Counted from the first letter of the stretch, positions 7,538 through 16,340 are shown. The stretch: 64,000 nt of DNA from Arcobacter vandammei (GCF_016106035.1 NZ_JADKPZ010000013.1:1-64000), one strand, 5' to 3'. Numbers and translations: made by a program. The notes: generated by a model not told the origin, from the letters alone.

Positions 7538-8469
7538 TATTTCAATCTTCCTATCATATCAAAACTATTTATATCCATTTTTGATACAGCAAACCATTTT
7601 TTACCCAAATCCTTTAAACTAGCTCCAAAGTGATAAACTTCTATATCATCGATTATTAAAAATCTATCGTGAGATAAATCAAACTTTTTTAGTTCAATTT
7701 TTGGATATTGTGAGTTGTATTTTTTTAAATCTAGTTCTAACTCTTTTGAGATATTTTTTGTATAAATAATAGCTTCTATATTTTCATCTTTCTTTGTGAA
7801 AAGTAAAAAAGTGCTTTCATCTATGTAGTTATCGATTAATTTTATAGATTTTTTTGCACTTTTTATAATATCGCTTACAAAAATATAGGCATCAAATATT
7901 TGCCCATCATAAAATATATGATATTTTTTTGTAGTAGTTTTGTCTTCTATGGCTTTAAAAATTTGATTGAATTTTTCATCTGATTCTATTTTGTATTTGA
8001 GATGTTTCTCCTCAATGGTTTCAAGTCTTGCGAAAATCGAGCTATTTTGAGATAAAAATTTTCTCATATTTACAAAAGAGTCGATTATTTTTATGCTTAC
8101 TTCTACTGCTATTTGGCTTTTTAAAACGGCACTTAGCATTGATACACCTTGCTCTGTAAAAGCATAGGGCAAATATCTTCTTCCACCATGTTCTGGTATG
8201 GAACTTAAGGTCACAAATTGTGACCTTAAAGAACTATTCAAACTTGAGGTCGCAATTTGCGACCTCAAGTTTTCATATTCATCAGCAGTTAATTGAAACC
8301 TAAATTTTTCTGGAAATCTCTCTATATTTCTTTTTACTTGTTCATTTAATCTTTTTGATTCTACTTTGTACAATTTTGCCAAATCTTCATCTAACATTAC
8401 TTGTACTCCACGAATTGTGTAGATTTTGTCATCTATTCTTTGATTATCTATCAAGCTTAATTCATTCAT
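7537..8469 (-). CDS. ORF6N-domain protein with PLD-like C-terminal half
   Basis: Residues 10-125 form an ORF6N domain, a DNA-binding module best known from phage antirepressors and Rha/KilA-N relatives (IYTIRGVQVMLDEDLAKLY, LNEQVKRNIERFPEKFRFQL, LPYAFTEQGVSML). A middle coiled segment follows. The C-terminal 120 residues (ISDIIKSAKKSIKLIDNYID-like stretch, HDRFLIIDD) look like a phospholipase-D-type fold with the HDR motif, possibly without full catalytic residues. It overlaps pseI by 4 bases at its start and the PseH fusion by 1 base at its end, so it is translationally linked to sugar genes although its own family has no sugar role. It may be a regulator or a cargo gene. Residues 67-89 are encoded by two palindromes. 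Confidence 0.85.
   Translation of the reverse strand: MNELSLIDNQRIDDKIYTIRGVQVMLDEDLAKLYKVESKRLNEQVKRNIERFPEKFRFQLTADEYENLRSQIATSSLNSSLRSQFVTLSSIPEHGGRRYLPYAFTEQGVSMLSAVLKSQIAVEVSIKIIDSFVNMRKFLSQNSSIFARLETIEEKHLKYKIESDEKFNQIFKAIEDKTTTKKYHIFYDGQIFDAYIFVSDIIKSAKKSIKLIDNYIDESTFLLFTKKDENIEAIIYTKNISKELELDLKKYNSQYPKIELKKFDLSHDRFLIIDDIEVYHFGASLKDLGKKWFAVSKMDINSFDMIGRLK
8205..8229. repeat. 25-bp palindrome in ORF6N gene, copy A
   Basis: A perfect 12-bp inverted repeat (half-site TTAAGGTCACAA) with one central base lies inside the coding frame. It encodes part of an LRSQFVTL peptide. Confidence 0.85.
8241..8271. repeat. 31-bp palindrome in ORF6N gene, copy B
   Basis: A perfect 15-bp inverted repeat (half-site AACTTGAGGTCGCAA) with one central base lies 11 bases from copy A. 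It is a diverged version of the same unit and encodes an LRSQIATS peptide. Confidence 0.85.
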
Positions 8470-9494
8470 TGCATATCCAATCTATCTGCAAATTTATAAT
8501 CTTTTTTAGCAGTTTTTCCTAAAATATCTTTTAGGTATTTTGGATGAAGACCATAAAAAGGGCGAACACTTCTTACATTTTCTTCACTAAAAACTTCTCC
8601 AGCTTTTATATCTTTTGTTACATACAAACTTCTTGCAAATCTTCTTTGTTTTTTTCGCTTTTCATTTAGACTGTAATCAACCTTACCTAGCAGTTTTTCA
8701 GCATCTCTTACAGCTTTTATCATATCAGCAAACTCTTGTTTATCCAAAGAAAATCCACTATCAGCTCCACCTATACTTTTATCTAATATAAAGTGCTTTT
8801 CTATAACTTTTGCACCTAATGTTACAGCTACAACAGGTGCAATATGCCCCATAGTATGATCAGAAAATCCAACTTCTACTCCAAAAGTCTCTTTCATATT
8901 TGCTATTGTTTTTAGGTTTGCTTCTTCTAGCTTTGCTGGATACTCACTTGTACATTTAAGCAAGATTATATCGTGGTTTCCTACACTTCTACAAATATCT
9001 ACAACATCTTGAATTTCATCAATAGTTGCAACTCCTGTGCTTATGATAATAGGTTTTTGCTTACTTGCTATGTATCGTACAAGCTCATAATCCGTTATCT
9101 CAAAAGAGGCGATTTTATAAGCACTTGGGTTTAAAGTTTCCAAAAAATCAACTGCACTTTTATCAAAAGGAGAGGAAAAAATATCAATATCCAAACTTCT
9201 TGCATAATCAAAAAGTTCCTTGTGCCACTCCCAAGGTGTGTAAGCTTCTTCGTAAAGTTCATAAAGATTTTTTCCGTCCCAAAGTGTGCCACCATCTATC
9301 ATAAAATCAGGATTTTTGCTATTTAGTGTGATAGTATCTGCTCTATAAGTTTGCAGTTTTATAGCATTTGCTCCAATTTCTTTGGCGGCCTTTATCGTTT
9401 GTTTTGCTACTTCTAAACTTCCGTTGTGGTTTGCACTAAGCTCTGCGATTATAAATGTGCCATCTTTTTGTAAATCAAAATTTCCTATTTTCAT
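8466..9494 (-). CDS. pseI: Pseudaminic acid synthase PseI
   Basis: This enzyme condenses 2,4-diacetamido-2,4,6-trideoxy-L-altrose with phosphoenolpyruvate to give pseudaminic acid. The 342 residues contain the NeuB-type TIM barrel (FIIAELSANHNGSLEVAK, GANAIKLQTY, IFSSPFDKSAVDFLE, GFSDHT) and a C-terminal antifreeze-like SAF domain (RSLYVTKDIKAGEVFSEENVR). The length is normal for PseI. A strong AGGAG site precedes the ATG. It lies 16 bases after pseG and overlaps the following ORF6N gene by 4 bases. The PseI rather than NeuB identity rests on the neighbouring pse genes and overall similarity. Confidence 0.93.
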   Translation of the reverse strand: MKIGNFDLQKDGTFIIAELSANHNGSLEVAKQTIKAAKEIGANAIKLQTYRADTITLNSKNPDFMIDGGTLWDGKNLYELYEEAYTPWEWHKELFDYARSLDIDIFSSPFDKSAVDFLETLNPSAYKIASFEITDYELVRYIASKQKPIIISTGVATIDEIQDVVDICRSVGNHDIILLKCTSEYPAKLEEANLKTIANMKETFGVEVGFSDHTMGHIAPVVAVTLGAKVIEKHFILDKSIGGADSGFSLDKQEFADMIKAVRDAEKLLGKVDYSLNEKRKKQRRFARSLYVTKDIKAGEVFSEENVRSVRPFYGLHPKYLKDILGKTAKKDYKFADRLDMQ

Positions 9495-9510
9495 AATATT
9501 CTCCTTTTAA

Positions 9511-10467
9511 CTAATCAAATTTTTTGATTAGTTGTTTTATATATTTTTCCAACTCTTTTTTATCAAACTTTTTAAGTGCAAAATAGCCATTTTTTGCTAG
9601 ATATTCATACATCTCTTTTTGATTTTTTGCTGTTTTTATAGCAATCATTGGCAAGTCTAAAAAATAAGCTTCATTTGTTGTAACACTAGGAGTTATTATA
9701 GCAAAATTGCTTTGGTTCATAAGTTTTGCAATATTTCTTGAATTTATTTGCAAATTTATCCACTCTTTATTTTCGCAATACTCTTTTAGTTTTTCCAAAT
9801 TTTTATTTGCATTTGTTGTTACTAGATTTACTTTTATATTTTTTTTGTATTGTTTTAAAACTTTTAATATTTTTATATTTAGATTTTTATTATCAGCTCC
9901 TCCCATTGCTAAAAAAACAGTTGTTAGTAGTTGATGGTTAGTGATTGGTGATTTTTTTATTTCTATAAATTCATCTCTAAGAAGAGTATATTTAGCCCCA
10001 CATCTTAATTCACAAGATTCTGGAACTAGATTTTTATACTTTTTTTCACTTGCATAGATATTATGATTTAGTAAAATATCGCAATAATGCTTTTCATATG
10101 TATCATCTAAAACAAAGATTTTTAGGCTTGGGTTCTCTTCTTTTAATTTTTTTTCAAAATCATAATCAATATCGTAGTTATCGATTACTATCATATCAAT
10201 ATTTAGTTTTTTTATAAGGCTATTTAACTCTTCAAAATCACTACTTTTTAAAATCTCTACTCTATATCCAGCCTCTTTAATCTCTTTATTTATATTTCCT
10301 TGTAAATCTTGTGTGGCAAAGATAATCTTATTTTTAGATGGGGCTCTTGTGCTTTGCACTCTCTTTGAGAAAGTCCCATTTCCTAAATCTTTTGCTAAAA
10401 CTAAATCTCTTTTTATATGCCCTGTTCCAATAATACTTGAAGAGTCTGCTCTTATTAAAATATTCAT
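9511..10467 (-). CDS. pseG: PseG, UDP-sugar hydrolase of pseudaminic acid synthesis
   Basis: PseG removes UDP from UDP-2,4-diacetamido-2,4,6-trideoxy-L-altropyranose. The N-terminus (LIRADSSSIIGTGHIKRDLVLA) carries the conserved GHIKRD motif with the catalytic His. The later part shows the GT-B-like nucleotide-binding elements (FLAMGGADNKNLNIK, TPSVTTNEAYFLDLPMIAI). The length of 318 is longer than Campylobacter PseG by more than an insertion at residues 29-45, which has no counterpart in the family and is encoded by a palindromic segment. AGGA precedes the ATG. It lies between the glycosyltransferase gene and pseI. Activity of the inserted form is likely but not shown. Confidence 0.9.
   Translation of the reverse strand: MNILIRADSSSIIGTGHIKRDLVLAKDLGNGTFSKRVQSTRAPSKNKIIFATQDLQGNINKEIKEAGYRVEILKSSDFEELNSLIKKLNIDMIVIDNYDIDYDFEKKLKEENPSLKIFVLDDTYEKHYCDILLNHNIYASEKKYKNLVPESCELRCGAKYTLLRDEFIEIKKSPITNHQLLTTVFLAMGGADNKNLNIKILKVLKQYKKNIKVNLVTTNANKNLEKLKEYCENKEWINLQINSRNIAKLMNQSNFAIITPSVTTNEAYFLDLPMIAIKTAKNQKEMYEYLAKNGYFALKKFDKKELEKYIKQLIKKFD
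10340..10377. repeat. Three-way palindromic segment inside pseG
   Basis: An outer stem (GGGGC 10340-10344 with GTCCC 10373-10377, one G-T pair) encloses two small hairpins: GTGC-TTT-GCAC (10349-10359) and CTC-TTT-GAG (10361-10369). It coincides with residues 29-45 of PseG that other PseG proteins lack, so it looks like an in-frame inserted element. Confidence 0.65.
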
Positions 10468-10473
10468 TTTTTC

Positions 10474-11895
10474 CTAGATATCTATAATTTCTTTTATCAT
10501 ACTTTCAAATAAACTTTGAGAGTTTGATATTATCTCTTCATTCATACTATCTATTTTTAATCTGAAATCTTTATTTGTAATATATTGTTCTATAAAATCT
10601 GTAATCCCATCAAAAGAATAAATATTATATTTATTTTCCAAACAACTATAAACATCACCATAAGGCAAAGTCATTACTGGGATATTGGCTTTTAATGCCA
10701 TAATAGAACTTTGTCCTCCGCCTTGTCTTTTTGGATTTAAATAAAAATCTATATTTTCAATAAAATATTCTTCTAAATTATTAATATATCCTATAAATTC
10801 AATATTTTCTAATAATCCTTTTGGAATTATCGAATCAAAAACTTTTCCATCTAAAATACCAATTATTTTATACCTAATATTTGGAAGTTTTTTTAATGAT
10901 TTATCTAGGAATTTAAAGAATTCCTTATCTAAATCAAATTCTAATCTATTTCCTACTATAGCAATATTTAAGATGTCATTTATTGTTTTTTTACTTTTTT
11001 GCTTTTCTTCACCTTTAGTATCTTTTGTAAAATTTGAATTTGAAAATATTATTTTCTGCTTTTCATTAAATATATTTTTAATAATAATATCTCTGGAATT
11101 TGCAACACAATATGCAGCATTATTAAATTCTATAGTTATTACAGCAGTAGGTATAGATATTTTATTATTAGATTTTATAAAATCAAAATGAATATTTGAA
11201 TGACCTATAGAAATAAATTTATCACTTACTGTAAACTTCTGGTGATTAACAAATTCTAAATATAAAGATTCCGTTAGATATCCACCAAATTTTATAAATG
11301 TAATGTCATTGGTATTATACACATGATTATCTTCCACTTCTAATCTATTACTAAAATACTGTTCATTTTGTAATTCTACGGGATAAGGAAAATTATATGT
11401 AGGAGTAACAACAACAATAATTGTTTTAAAATATTTTCGTAAACTTGCATGTATTTTTTCCAAAATAATAGATGGGGCATGATTTGAATTAGGAAAATAT
11501 AAGTTTATATAAATATATAATCTTTCATTCTTTTCTCCTCCTTGAATACAATCTAAATATCCAATATTTTCTATGCTTTCTATTAAAAGACTTCTATATA
11601 GTTTTTTATGGATATTTATAGCTTCATCATAGTCACTAAACTTATTAAAAGCAATTTGTGAATTTAATTTATAATAACAAGAGTATCTATCTTCGATTCT
11701 TTCTTCTTTATTTAATATATATTCAGCATAATCATATACAGTTAATTCTCTTTTTAAGCTATTAATACAAATATTAGGAAAATTTAGAATATAGTTTTGC
11801 TTCAAAATCTCAATCCAAGACTCAAATAACTCATTATTCTTACCTTGTTTGGCTAATTCTCTTAATAAATTTTTTAACTCTTCAATTTGATTCAT
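10474..11895 (-). CDS. Probable glycosyltransferase (GT-B, family-1/4-like C-terminus)
   Basis: The C-terminal 200 residues follow a GT-B donor-binding domain: NIAIVGNRLEFD, RYKIIGILDGK, NIEFIGYINNLEEYFIENIDFYLNP, then GGGQSSIMALKANIPVMTLPYGD, where the small-residue run and the conserved E/S-x7 region bind the nucleotide sugar. The N-terminal 270 residues are not recognised. No membrane span is seen, so it should act in the cytoplasm. It sits between the 4-amino-sugar aminotransferase and pseG, with gaps of 1 and 6 bases, and is the only clear glycosyltransferase in the island. I infer that it uses the sugar made by the neighbouring acyl module or modifies flagellin, but neither donor nor acceptor can be read from the sequence. 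Confidence 0.75.
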   Translation of the reverse strand: MNQIEELKNLLRELAKQGKNNELFESWIEILKQNYILNFPNICINSLKRELTVYDYAEYILNKEERIEDRYSCYYKLNSQIAFNKFSDYDEAINIHKKLYRSLLIESIENIGYLDCIQGGEKNERLYIYINLYFPNSNHAPSIILEKIHASLRKYFKTIIVVVTPTYNFPYPVELQNEQYFSNRLEVEDNHVYNTNDITFIKFGGYLTESLYLEFVNHQKFTVSDKFISIGHSNIHFDFIKSNNKISIPTAVITIEFNNAAYCVANSRDIIIKNIFNEKQKIIFSNSNFTKDTKGEEKQKSKKTINDILNIAIVGNRLEFDLDKEFFKFLDKSLKKLPNIRYKIIGILDGKVFDSIIPKGLLENIEFIGYINNLEEYFIENIDFYLNPKRQGGGQSSIMALKANIPVMTLPYGDVYSCLENKYNIYSFDGITDFIEQYITNKDFRLKIDSMNEEIISNSQSLFESMIKEIIDI

Positions 11896-11896
11896 A

Positions 11897-13027
11897 TTAT
11901 TCCTTGTAATCTATTAGATTTTGTATAATTTTATTTATATATTGCTCTTTCAGCCCATAATACATAGGCAATCGTATCAATCTTTCACTCTCTTTTGTAG
12001 TATATATATCTTTTCCACTAAATCTTCCAAATTTTAATCCAGCAGGTGCAGAATGTAAAGGTATATAGTGAAATATTGCATTTATCCCAGCATTTTTTAA
12101 GTGCTCTAGCAAAGCTGTTCTTTGCTCTAAATTTTTTACTTTGATATAAAACATATGAGCATTTTGAATACACTCTTTTGGAATTTTAGGAAGTTCAATA
12201 TAGCCTTCATCTTCTATCTCTTTTAAACCGTCAAAATATTTTTGCCAAGTTGAAAGCCTATCTTGATTTATCTCTTCTGCTTTTTCCAAATTTCCCCAAA
12301 GATAAGCAGCACTAATATCATTTAGTAAATAGCTACTTCCTATATCAACCCAAGAGTATTTGTCTATCATTCCACGGAAAAATAGGCTTCTATTTGTACC
12401 CTTTTCTCTTATAATTTCAGCTCTTTGGATAAATTCTTCATCATTTATCAAAAGTAGCCCACCCTCTCCACCACTTGTATAGTTTTTTGTTTCATGAAAA
12501 GAAAAGGCACCAAAATGCCCAATAGTACCTAAAGCTTTACCTTTGTAGGTACTCATCATACCTTGAGCTGCATCTTCTACTACAAAAAGATTATGCTTTT
12601 TTGCAATTTCCATGATTTTATCCATATCACAAGCAACTCCAGCATAATGTACTGGCACTATTGCCTTTGTTTTTGGTGTAATTGCCTCTTCTATTTTTTT
12701 CTCATCTATATTCATAGTATCTGGACGAATATCAACAAAAACTATCTTTGCACCTCTTAGAGCGAAAGCATTTGCTGTGCTTACAAAAGTATAGCTAGGC
12801 ATTATAATCTCATCATCTTTTTCTATATCTAGTAAAATTGCAGCCATTTCAAGTGCTGCGGTACAAGATGGTGTAAGAAATGCTTTTTTACAAGGTAAGT
12901 TTTTCTCAAACCATTCGTGGCACTTTTTTCCAAAAATTCCATCTCCTGAGATTTTGCTATTTCTCATAGATTCTAATACATATTTATCTTCATTACCCGT
13001 ATATGGTGGTTTATTAAATGGTATCAT
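11897..13027 (-). CDS. RffA/WecE-type 4-keto-6-deoxyhexose aminotransferase
   Basis: This 376-residue PLP enzyme of the DegT/DnrJ/EryC1 family matches the RffA (WecE) branch, which turns dTDP-4-keto-6-deoxyglucose into a 4-amino-4,6-dideoxyhexose. It shows FLTPSCTAALEMAA, EIIMPSYTFVSTANAF, VVEDAAQG and SFHETKNYTSGGEGG, with Lys181 as the PLP lysine, and an IFHYIPLHSAPAG C-terminal segment. The enzymes that would supply dTDP-4-keto-6-deoxyglucose (RmlA, RmlB) are not in this window. It is 20 bases after the GNAT gene and 1 base before the glycosyltransferase gene. It could also accept a UDP sugar. Confidence 0.85.
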   Translation of the reverse strand: MIPFNKPPYTGNEDKYVLESMRNSKISGDGIFGKKCHEWFEKNLPCKKAFLTPSCTAALEMAAILLDIEKDDEIIMPSYTFVSTANAFALRGAKIVFVDIRPDTMNIDEKKIEEAITPKTKAIVPVHYAGVACDMDKIMEIAKKHNLFVVEDAAQGMMSTYKGKALGTIGHFGAFSFHETKNYTSGGEGGLLLINDEEFIQRAEIIREKGTNRSLFFRGMIDKYSWVDIGSSYLLNDISAAYLWGNLEKAEEINQDRLSTWQKYFDGLKEIEDEGYIELPKIPKECIQNAHMFYIKVKNLEQRTALLEHLKNAGINAIFHYIPLHSAPAGLKFGRFSGKDIYTTKESERLIRLPMYYGLKEQYINKIIQNLIDYKE

Positions 13028-13047
13028 CTTTACCTCTACAAATCATT

Positions 13048-13572
13048 TTAATTTTTTATAAGAATCTCTATAGTATTTTTAGCTTCTGTCCAATCATTTT
13101 CAACCAAATAGTATGTTCTTAGTAAGCCATCAATCTCATCTGTTGGTTTAAAACCTAGTGATTTATTGTATCTTATTGCTCTTTTATTATCTTCCATAAT
13201 TTGTGCTTTGAACTTCTCAAGTTTCAATGTATCAAATACAAAGTTTATTACTAAATAAGATGCGAATAAAGGGTAGATACTACTTAGATATTTATCATCA
13301 TATATAAATATCCCTCCTTCTGCTATTTTTTGGCTATAGTCAATATTTTTGACATCTACCATTCCTATATCTGTATTTTCTATATTTATAATAAAAAAAT
13401 AGTTGTTGTCATTGTTTATTTTTTCAAACCATTTTTTTTGCATTTCTTGTGTTATATAATCACGAAAAGACATATATTGAGATATTTTTGGGTCATTTCT
13501 CCAGTTTCTTATCATTTCAATATCTTTTTCTTCTACTCTTCTTAAAAGTATATTATCCTGTTTCAAAATCAA
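13048..13572 (-). CDS. GNAT family N-acyltransferase
   Basis: This 174-residue protein has a RimJ/PseH-like GNAT fold (ILLRRVEEKDIEMIRNWRNDPKISQYM, then IENTDIGMVDVKNI, and a C-terminal MEDNKRAIRYNKSLGF motif). It is a second GNAT enzyme besides PseH. Its start overlaps the stop of the ketoreductase gene by 4 bases and it precedes the aminotransferase gene. I infer that it moves an acyl group made on the dedicated carrier protein, or an acetyl group from CoA, to the 4-amino sugar. Whether the donor is acyl-ACP or acyl-CoA cannot be told. Confidence 0.78.
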   Translation of the reverse strand: MILKQDNILLRRVEEKDIEMIRNWRNDPKISQYMSFRDYITQEMQKKWFEKINNDNNYFFIINIENTDIGMVDVKNIDYSQKIAEGGIFIYDDKYLSSIYPLFASYLVINFVFDTLKLEKFKAQIMEDNKRAIRYNKSLGFKPTDEIDGLLRTYYLVENDWTEAKNTIEILIKN

Positions 13573-14324
13573 AGTAAAGTTCTCCCCCCATCAATTACAA
13601 TATTTTGTCCTGTAATCCATCTTGAATTATTAGAGATTAAAAAAGTAACCAAATTTGCTACATCTTCAGGCTCTCCAAGTCCCAAAGGATACATAGTCTC
13701 TAACTCATTTAAAAATTCTGGACTATAGATATCTTGATGTTGTAGTGCTAAATTCGTTTCAATATGTCCTGGTAAAACACTATTTACTCTAATACTTCTA
13801 TTTGATACTTCCACTGCTAATGTTCTTACCAATGAATTAATAGCTCCTTTTGAAGTTGCATATGAAATTGTTCCTTTCGCTCCTAAAATAGAACTAATAG
13901 AAGAAATATATACTATAGATGAATTTTCTAAAGAGTTTCTTTTATCTACAAAACCTTTTGTTATCATAAGTAGGGATTTAAAATTAACATTATAAAGGCT
14001 ATCAATACTATCTATATCTAAACTTTTTATCGGTAACAGCTCTAGTTTTCCAGCAGCATAAACCAAACCACTTAATTTTCCATATTTTTTTACAATTTCA
14101 GAAACTAAACTAGGTAAGTCATCTATATCTAAAGATAAATCTCTTGATATATATGTAAAATTATCTTTATAGCTCATTTCTTCTTTTACTAATTTAAGTT
14201 TATCTTCACTTCTTGCAATTCCTATAACATTTGCCCCTAAAGAGTTAAGCAATAGGCAAATAGCTTTACCTATACCATCTGAAGCACCAGTTACTAAGAT
14301 ATTTTCACCATTAAATTTTATCAT
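13569..14324 (-). CDS. SDR ketoreductase, FabG-like
   Basis: This 251-residue short-chain dehydrogenase has the TGASDGIG cofactor motif (12-19), an AAG motif near 90-92, catalytic Ser near 141-143, Tyr155 and Lys159 (YATSKG), and IDGGRTLL at the end. Given its overlap with the KAS III and GNAT genes, I infer that it reduces a 3-oxoacyl-ACP to a 3-hydroxyacyl-ACP. It could instead reduce a keto sugar. A run of six Gs near the stop codes for IDGG and is too short to call a phase switch. Confidence 0.82.
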   Translation of the reverse strand: MIKFNGENILVTGASDGIGKAICLLLNSLGANVIGIARSEDKLKLVKEEMSYKDNFTYISRDLSLDIDDLPSLVSEIVKKYGKLSGLVYAAGKLELLPIKSLDIDSIDSLYNVNFKSLLMITKGFVDKRNSLENSSIVYISSISSILGAKGTISYATSKGAINSLVRTLAVEVSNRSIRVNSVLPGHIETNLALQHQDIYSPEFLNELETMYPLGLGEPEDVANLVTFLISNNSRWITGQNIVIDGGRTLL

Positions 14325-15369
14325 TTCTTAACTCCTCAAAAACAGTGTGATTAAAAGTTGTATTTTCCAAATCAACTATTGCTGTTCCCATTGACATTCC
14401 AACACCGAAACCTATTAGCATATTGTATTTTGAGTTTGGTTTAAAATCAGTTAGTAGCAGAGGAATAGAAGTACAAGATGTATTTCCAAATTTTTCTATA
14501 TTTATTGGAGTTTTTTCATCAACTCCGATTTTTGAAGATAAAAACTCTATCATAAATTTATTTGCTTGATGAAAATAGTATCCATCTATTTGCTCTTTTG
14601 GTATTTTTGTATATTCTAAAGTCTCTTCGATAATATTTGGAACATTATCTACAGTAAAACTAAATACTTTTGCACCATTCATATATAAACAATTTTTAGA
14701 GTTTATATTTCCATCTTCATCTTCAAACTCTTCAAAAGATTTCAAAGTTACTTTATTTCTTAGTCCACTATCTTCAACTATAATATTCTCAAACTCTCTT
14801 CCATCTGTTTTTAACACAAATGGTGTTTCACTTGAATTTATATCGTATTCAATAGCAGTACAGCTAACAGCATCACCAAATAGAAATACACTAGATTTAT
14901 TTTTCGGGTGAATTAAAGTGCTAGAAGCATCTCCTACAAAAAGCAAGACTCTTTTTATATCTCCATTTGAGGCAGATATATTTGACATTGCATTAAAAAG
15001 CCCATAAACATATCCACTACACCCCATAGAAATATCATAAGCAAAAGCTTCGCTACTTAATCCCAAAGTTCCTTGTAAAATACAAGATGTTGCAGGAAGT
15101 CTATATTCAGGAGTTTGTGTTACAACTATAACTCCATCTATTGAATTTTTATCCCAATTTAAACTTTTGATTGTATTTATTCCTATTTGAGTGTACATTT
15201 CCAAAAAAGATTGATTATCTTCTAGTACATATCGTTGCACTACGCCTGTATTTTTGATAACTTTCTTTTTTAGTTTTTCATCAAAATCTAAATCAATATT
15301 TTTTACTATTTTTGATGGAACCATTGTTTCTATATGTTTTATTTTACAGTTTTTAATTTTTAGTTTCAT
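14311..15369 (-). CDS. KAS III (FabH-like) ketoacyl synthase, first copy
   Basis: This 352-residue enzyme has the complete FabH triad: Cys117 (MGCSGYVYGL), His267 (HQANKFM) and Asn296 (FGNTSCTSIP), plus the C-terminal GFGVGMSMG loop. FabH enzymes join an acyl-CoA to malonyl-ACP. An extension of about 30 residues beyond the usual end overlaps the ketoreductase gene by 14 bases. It lies next to a second FabH-like gene and an ACP gene, so it most likely serves a special acyl chain and not general fatty acid synthesis. It is only moderately similar to its neighbour copy. Confidence 0.87.
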   Translation of the reverse strand: MKLKIKNCKIKHIETMVPSKIVKNIDLDFDEKLKKKVIKNTGVVQRYVLEDNQSFLEMYTQIGINTIKSLNWDKNSIDGVIVVTQTPEYRLPATSCILQGTLGLSSEAFAYDISMGCSGYVYGLFNAMSNISASNGDIKRVLLFVGDASSTLIHPKNKSSVFLFGDAVSCTAIEYDINSSETPFVLKTDGREFENIIVEDSGLRNKVTLKSFEEFEDEDGNINSKNCLYMNGAKVFSFTVDNVPNIIEETLEYTKIPKEQIDGYYFHQANKFMIEFLSSKIGVDEKTPINIEKFGNTSCTSIPLLLTDFKPNSKYNMLIGFGVGMSMGTAIVDLENTTFNHTVFEELRNDKI

Positions 15370-15381
15370 ATATCTTTTCCT

Positions 15382-16338
15382 TTAGTACTCAATTATAGTT
15401 GCTCCCCAAGAGTAACCAACACCAAAACCTATAAGAAGCAATTTATCGCCTTTTTTTAATACTTGTTTTTCATTTAAGTTATTTATTAATAAAGGAATAG
15501 TTGAAGACACTGTATTTCCACTGTTTTCTATAAATTTAGGGAATTTTTCTTCTGGTATTTCTAGTTTCTCCCTTAAATGTTCTAGCATAAAATCATTTGC
15601 TTGATGAAATAAGAAATAATCTATCTCTTCAAATTTTAAGTTATTTTTTTCTAAAACTGCTTTTATTGAATTTGGTATTGTTTCAATAGTAAAATTAAAT
15701 ATTTCACTTCCATTCATAAATAATTTATTTTCAAATCCTTCAAGAGTGAGTTTTTCTTTTGATAATCCACTATTGTTTACACATAAGCTACAAGAACCAT
15801 TTCCATCTGTACCAAAAATAAACTCTCCAAATTTGCTAATTTCTTCTTTTGAAAGTAATGTAGCTGTTGCTCCATCTCCAAAAATAGTTTTATTTGCTCT
15901 ATCTTGGTTGTCTATATATTTTGTATATGTATCTGTTGTTACAAGTAATACTTTTGTTGCTAAATTTGTATTTATAAAAGCTTTTGCTAAAGATAATCCA
16001 TAGATATATCCACTACAACCTTGATTGTATTCTAAACTTGGAATATTGTTTGGTAAATTTAGTCTTTTATGCAATATGCTTACATTATTTGGTAGATTAT
16101 AGTCTGGACTTTGTGTACAGTACAGAATATAATCAACTTCATTTTTATCAATATTGTATTTTGAAAACAAATCATTACAAGCACTGTAGGCTAAATCCAA
16201 GGCTGTTTCATTTTTTGATGCAACATGTCTTTGTTTTATTCCAGTTTTGGCAAATATCTTTTTTGCACTCCAGCCTAAGTACTCCAAATCTTCATTTGAA
16301 AGTACTTTTTTTGGAAGGAAAGTTCCTATTTTAAACAT
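15382..16338 (-). CDS. KAS III (FabH-like) ketoacyl synthase, second copy
   Basis: This 318-residue protein is of normal FabH length and also keeps the full triad: Cys108 (NQGCSGYIYGL), His245 (HQANDFM) and Asn275 (SGNTVSSTIP). It begins FKIGTFLPKKVLSNEDL as in FabH. It is 2 bases after the ACP gene and 12 before the other KAS III. Two active-looking copies side by side suggest two condensation steps, two substrates, or a heterodimer. I cannot decide between them from sequence. Confidence 0.87.
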   Translation of the reverse strand: MFKIGTFLPKKVLSNEDLEYLGWSAKKIFAKTGIKQRHVASKNETALDLAYSACNDLFSKYNIDKNEVDYILYCTQSPDYNLPNNVSILHKRLNLPNNIPSLEYNQGCSGYIYGLSLAKAFINTNLATKVLLVTTDTYTKYIDNQDRANKTIFGDGATATLLSKEEISKFGEFIFGTDGNGSCSLCVNNSGLSKEKLTLEGFENKLFMNGSEIFNFTIETIPNSIKAVLEKNNLKFEEIDYFLFHQANDFMLEHLREKLEIPEEKFPKFIENSGNTVSSTIPLLINNLNEKQVLKKGDKLLLIGFGVGYSWGATIIEY

Positions 16339-16340
16339 CT

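Noticed and set aside
13584-13589. Run of six Gs (plus-strand C) near the end of the ketoreductase gene as a second phase-variable tract
   Set aside because: Six bases is short for slippage, it encodes the conserved IDGG motif, and a shift would change only the last few residues.
15984-16334. 116-codon plus-strand frame opposite the second KAS III gene
   Set aside because: It lies fully within a well-supported gene on the other strand, and its composition (His, Tyr, Leu) is that of an antisense shadow.
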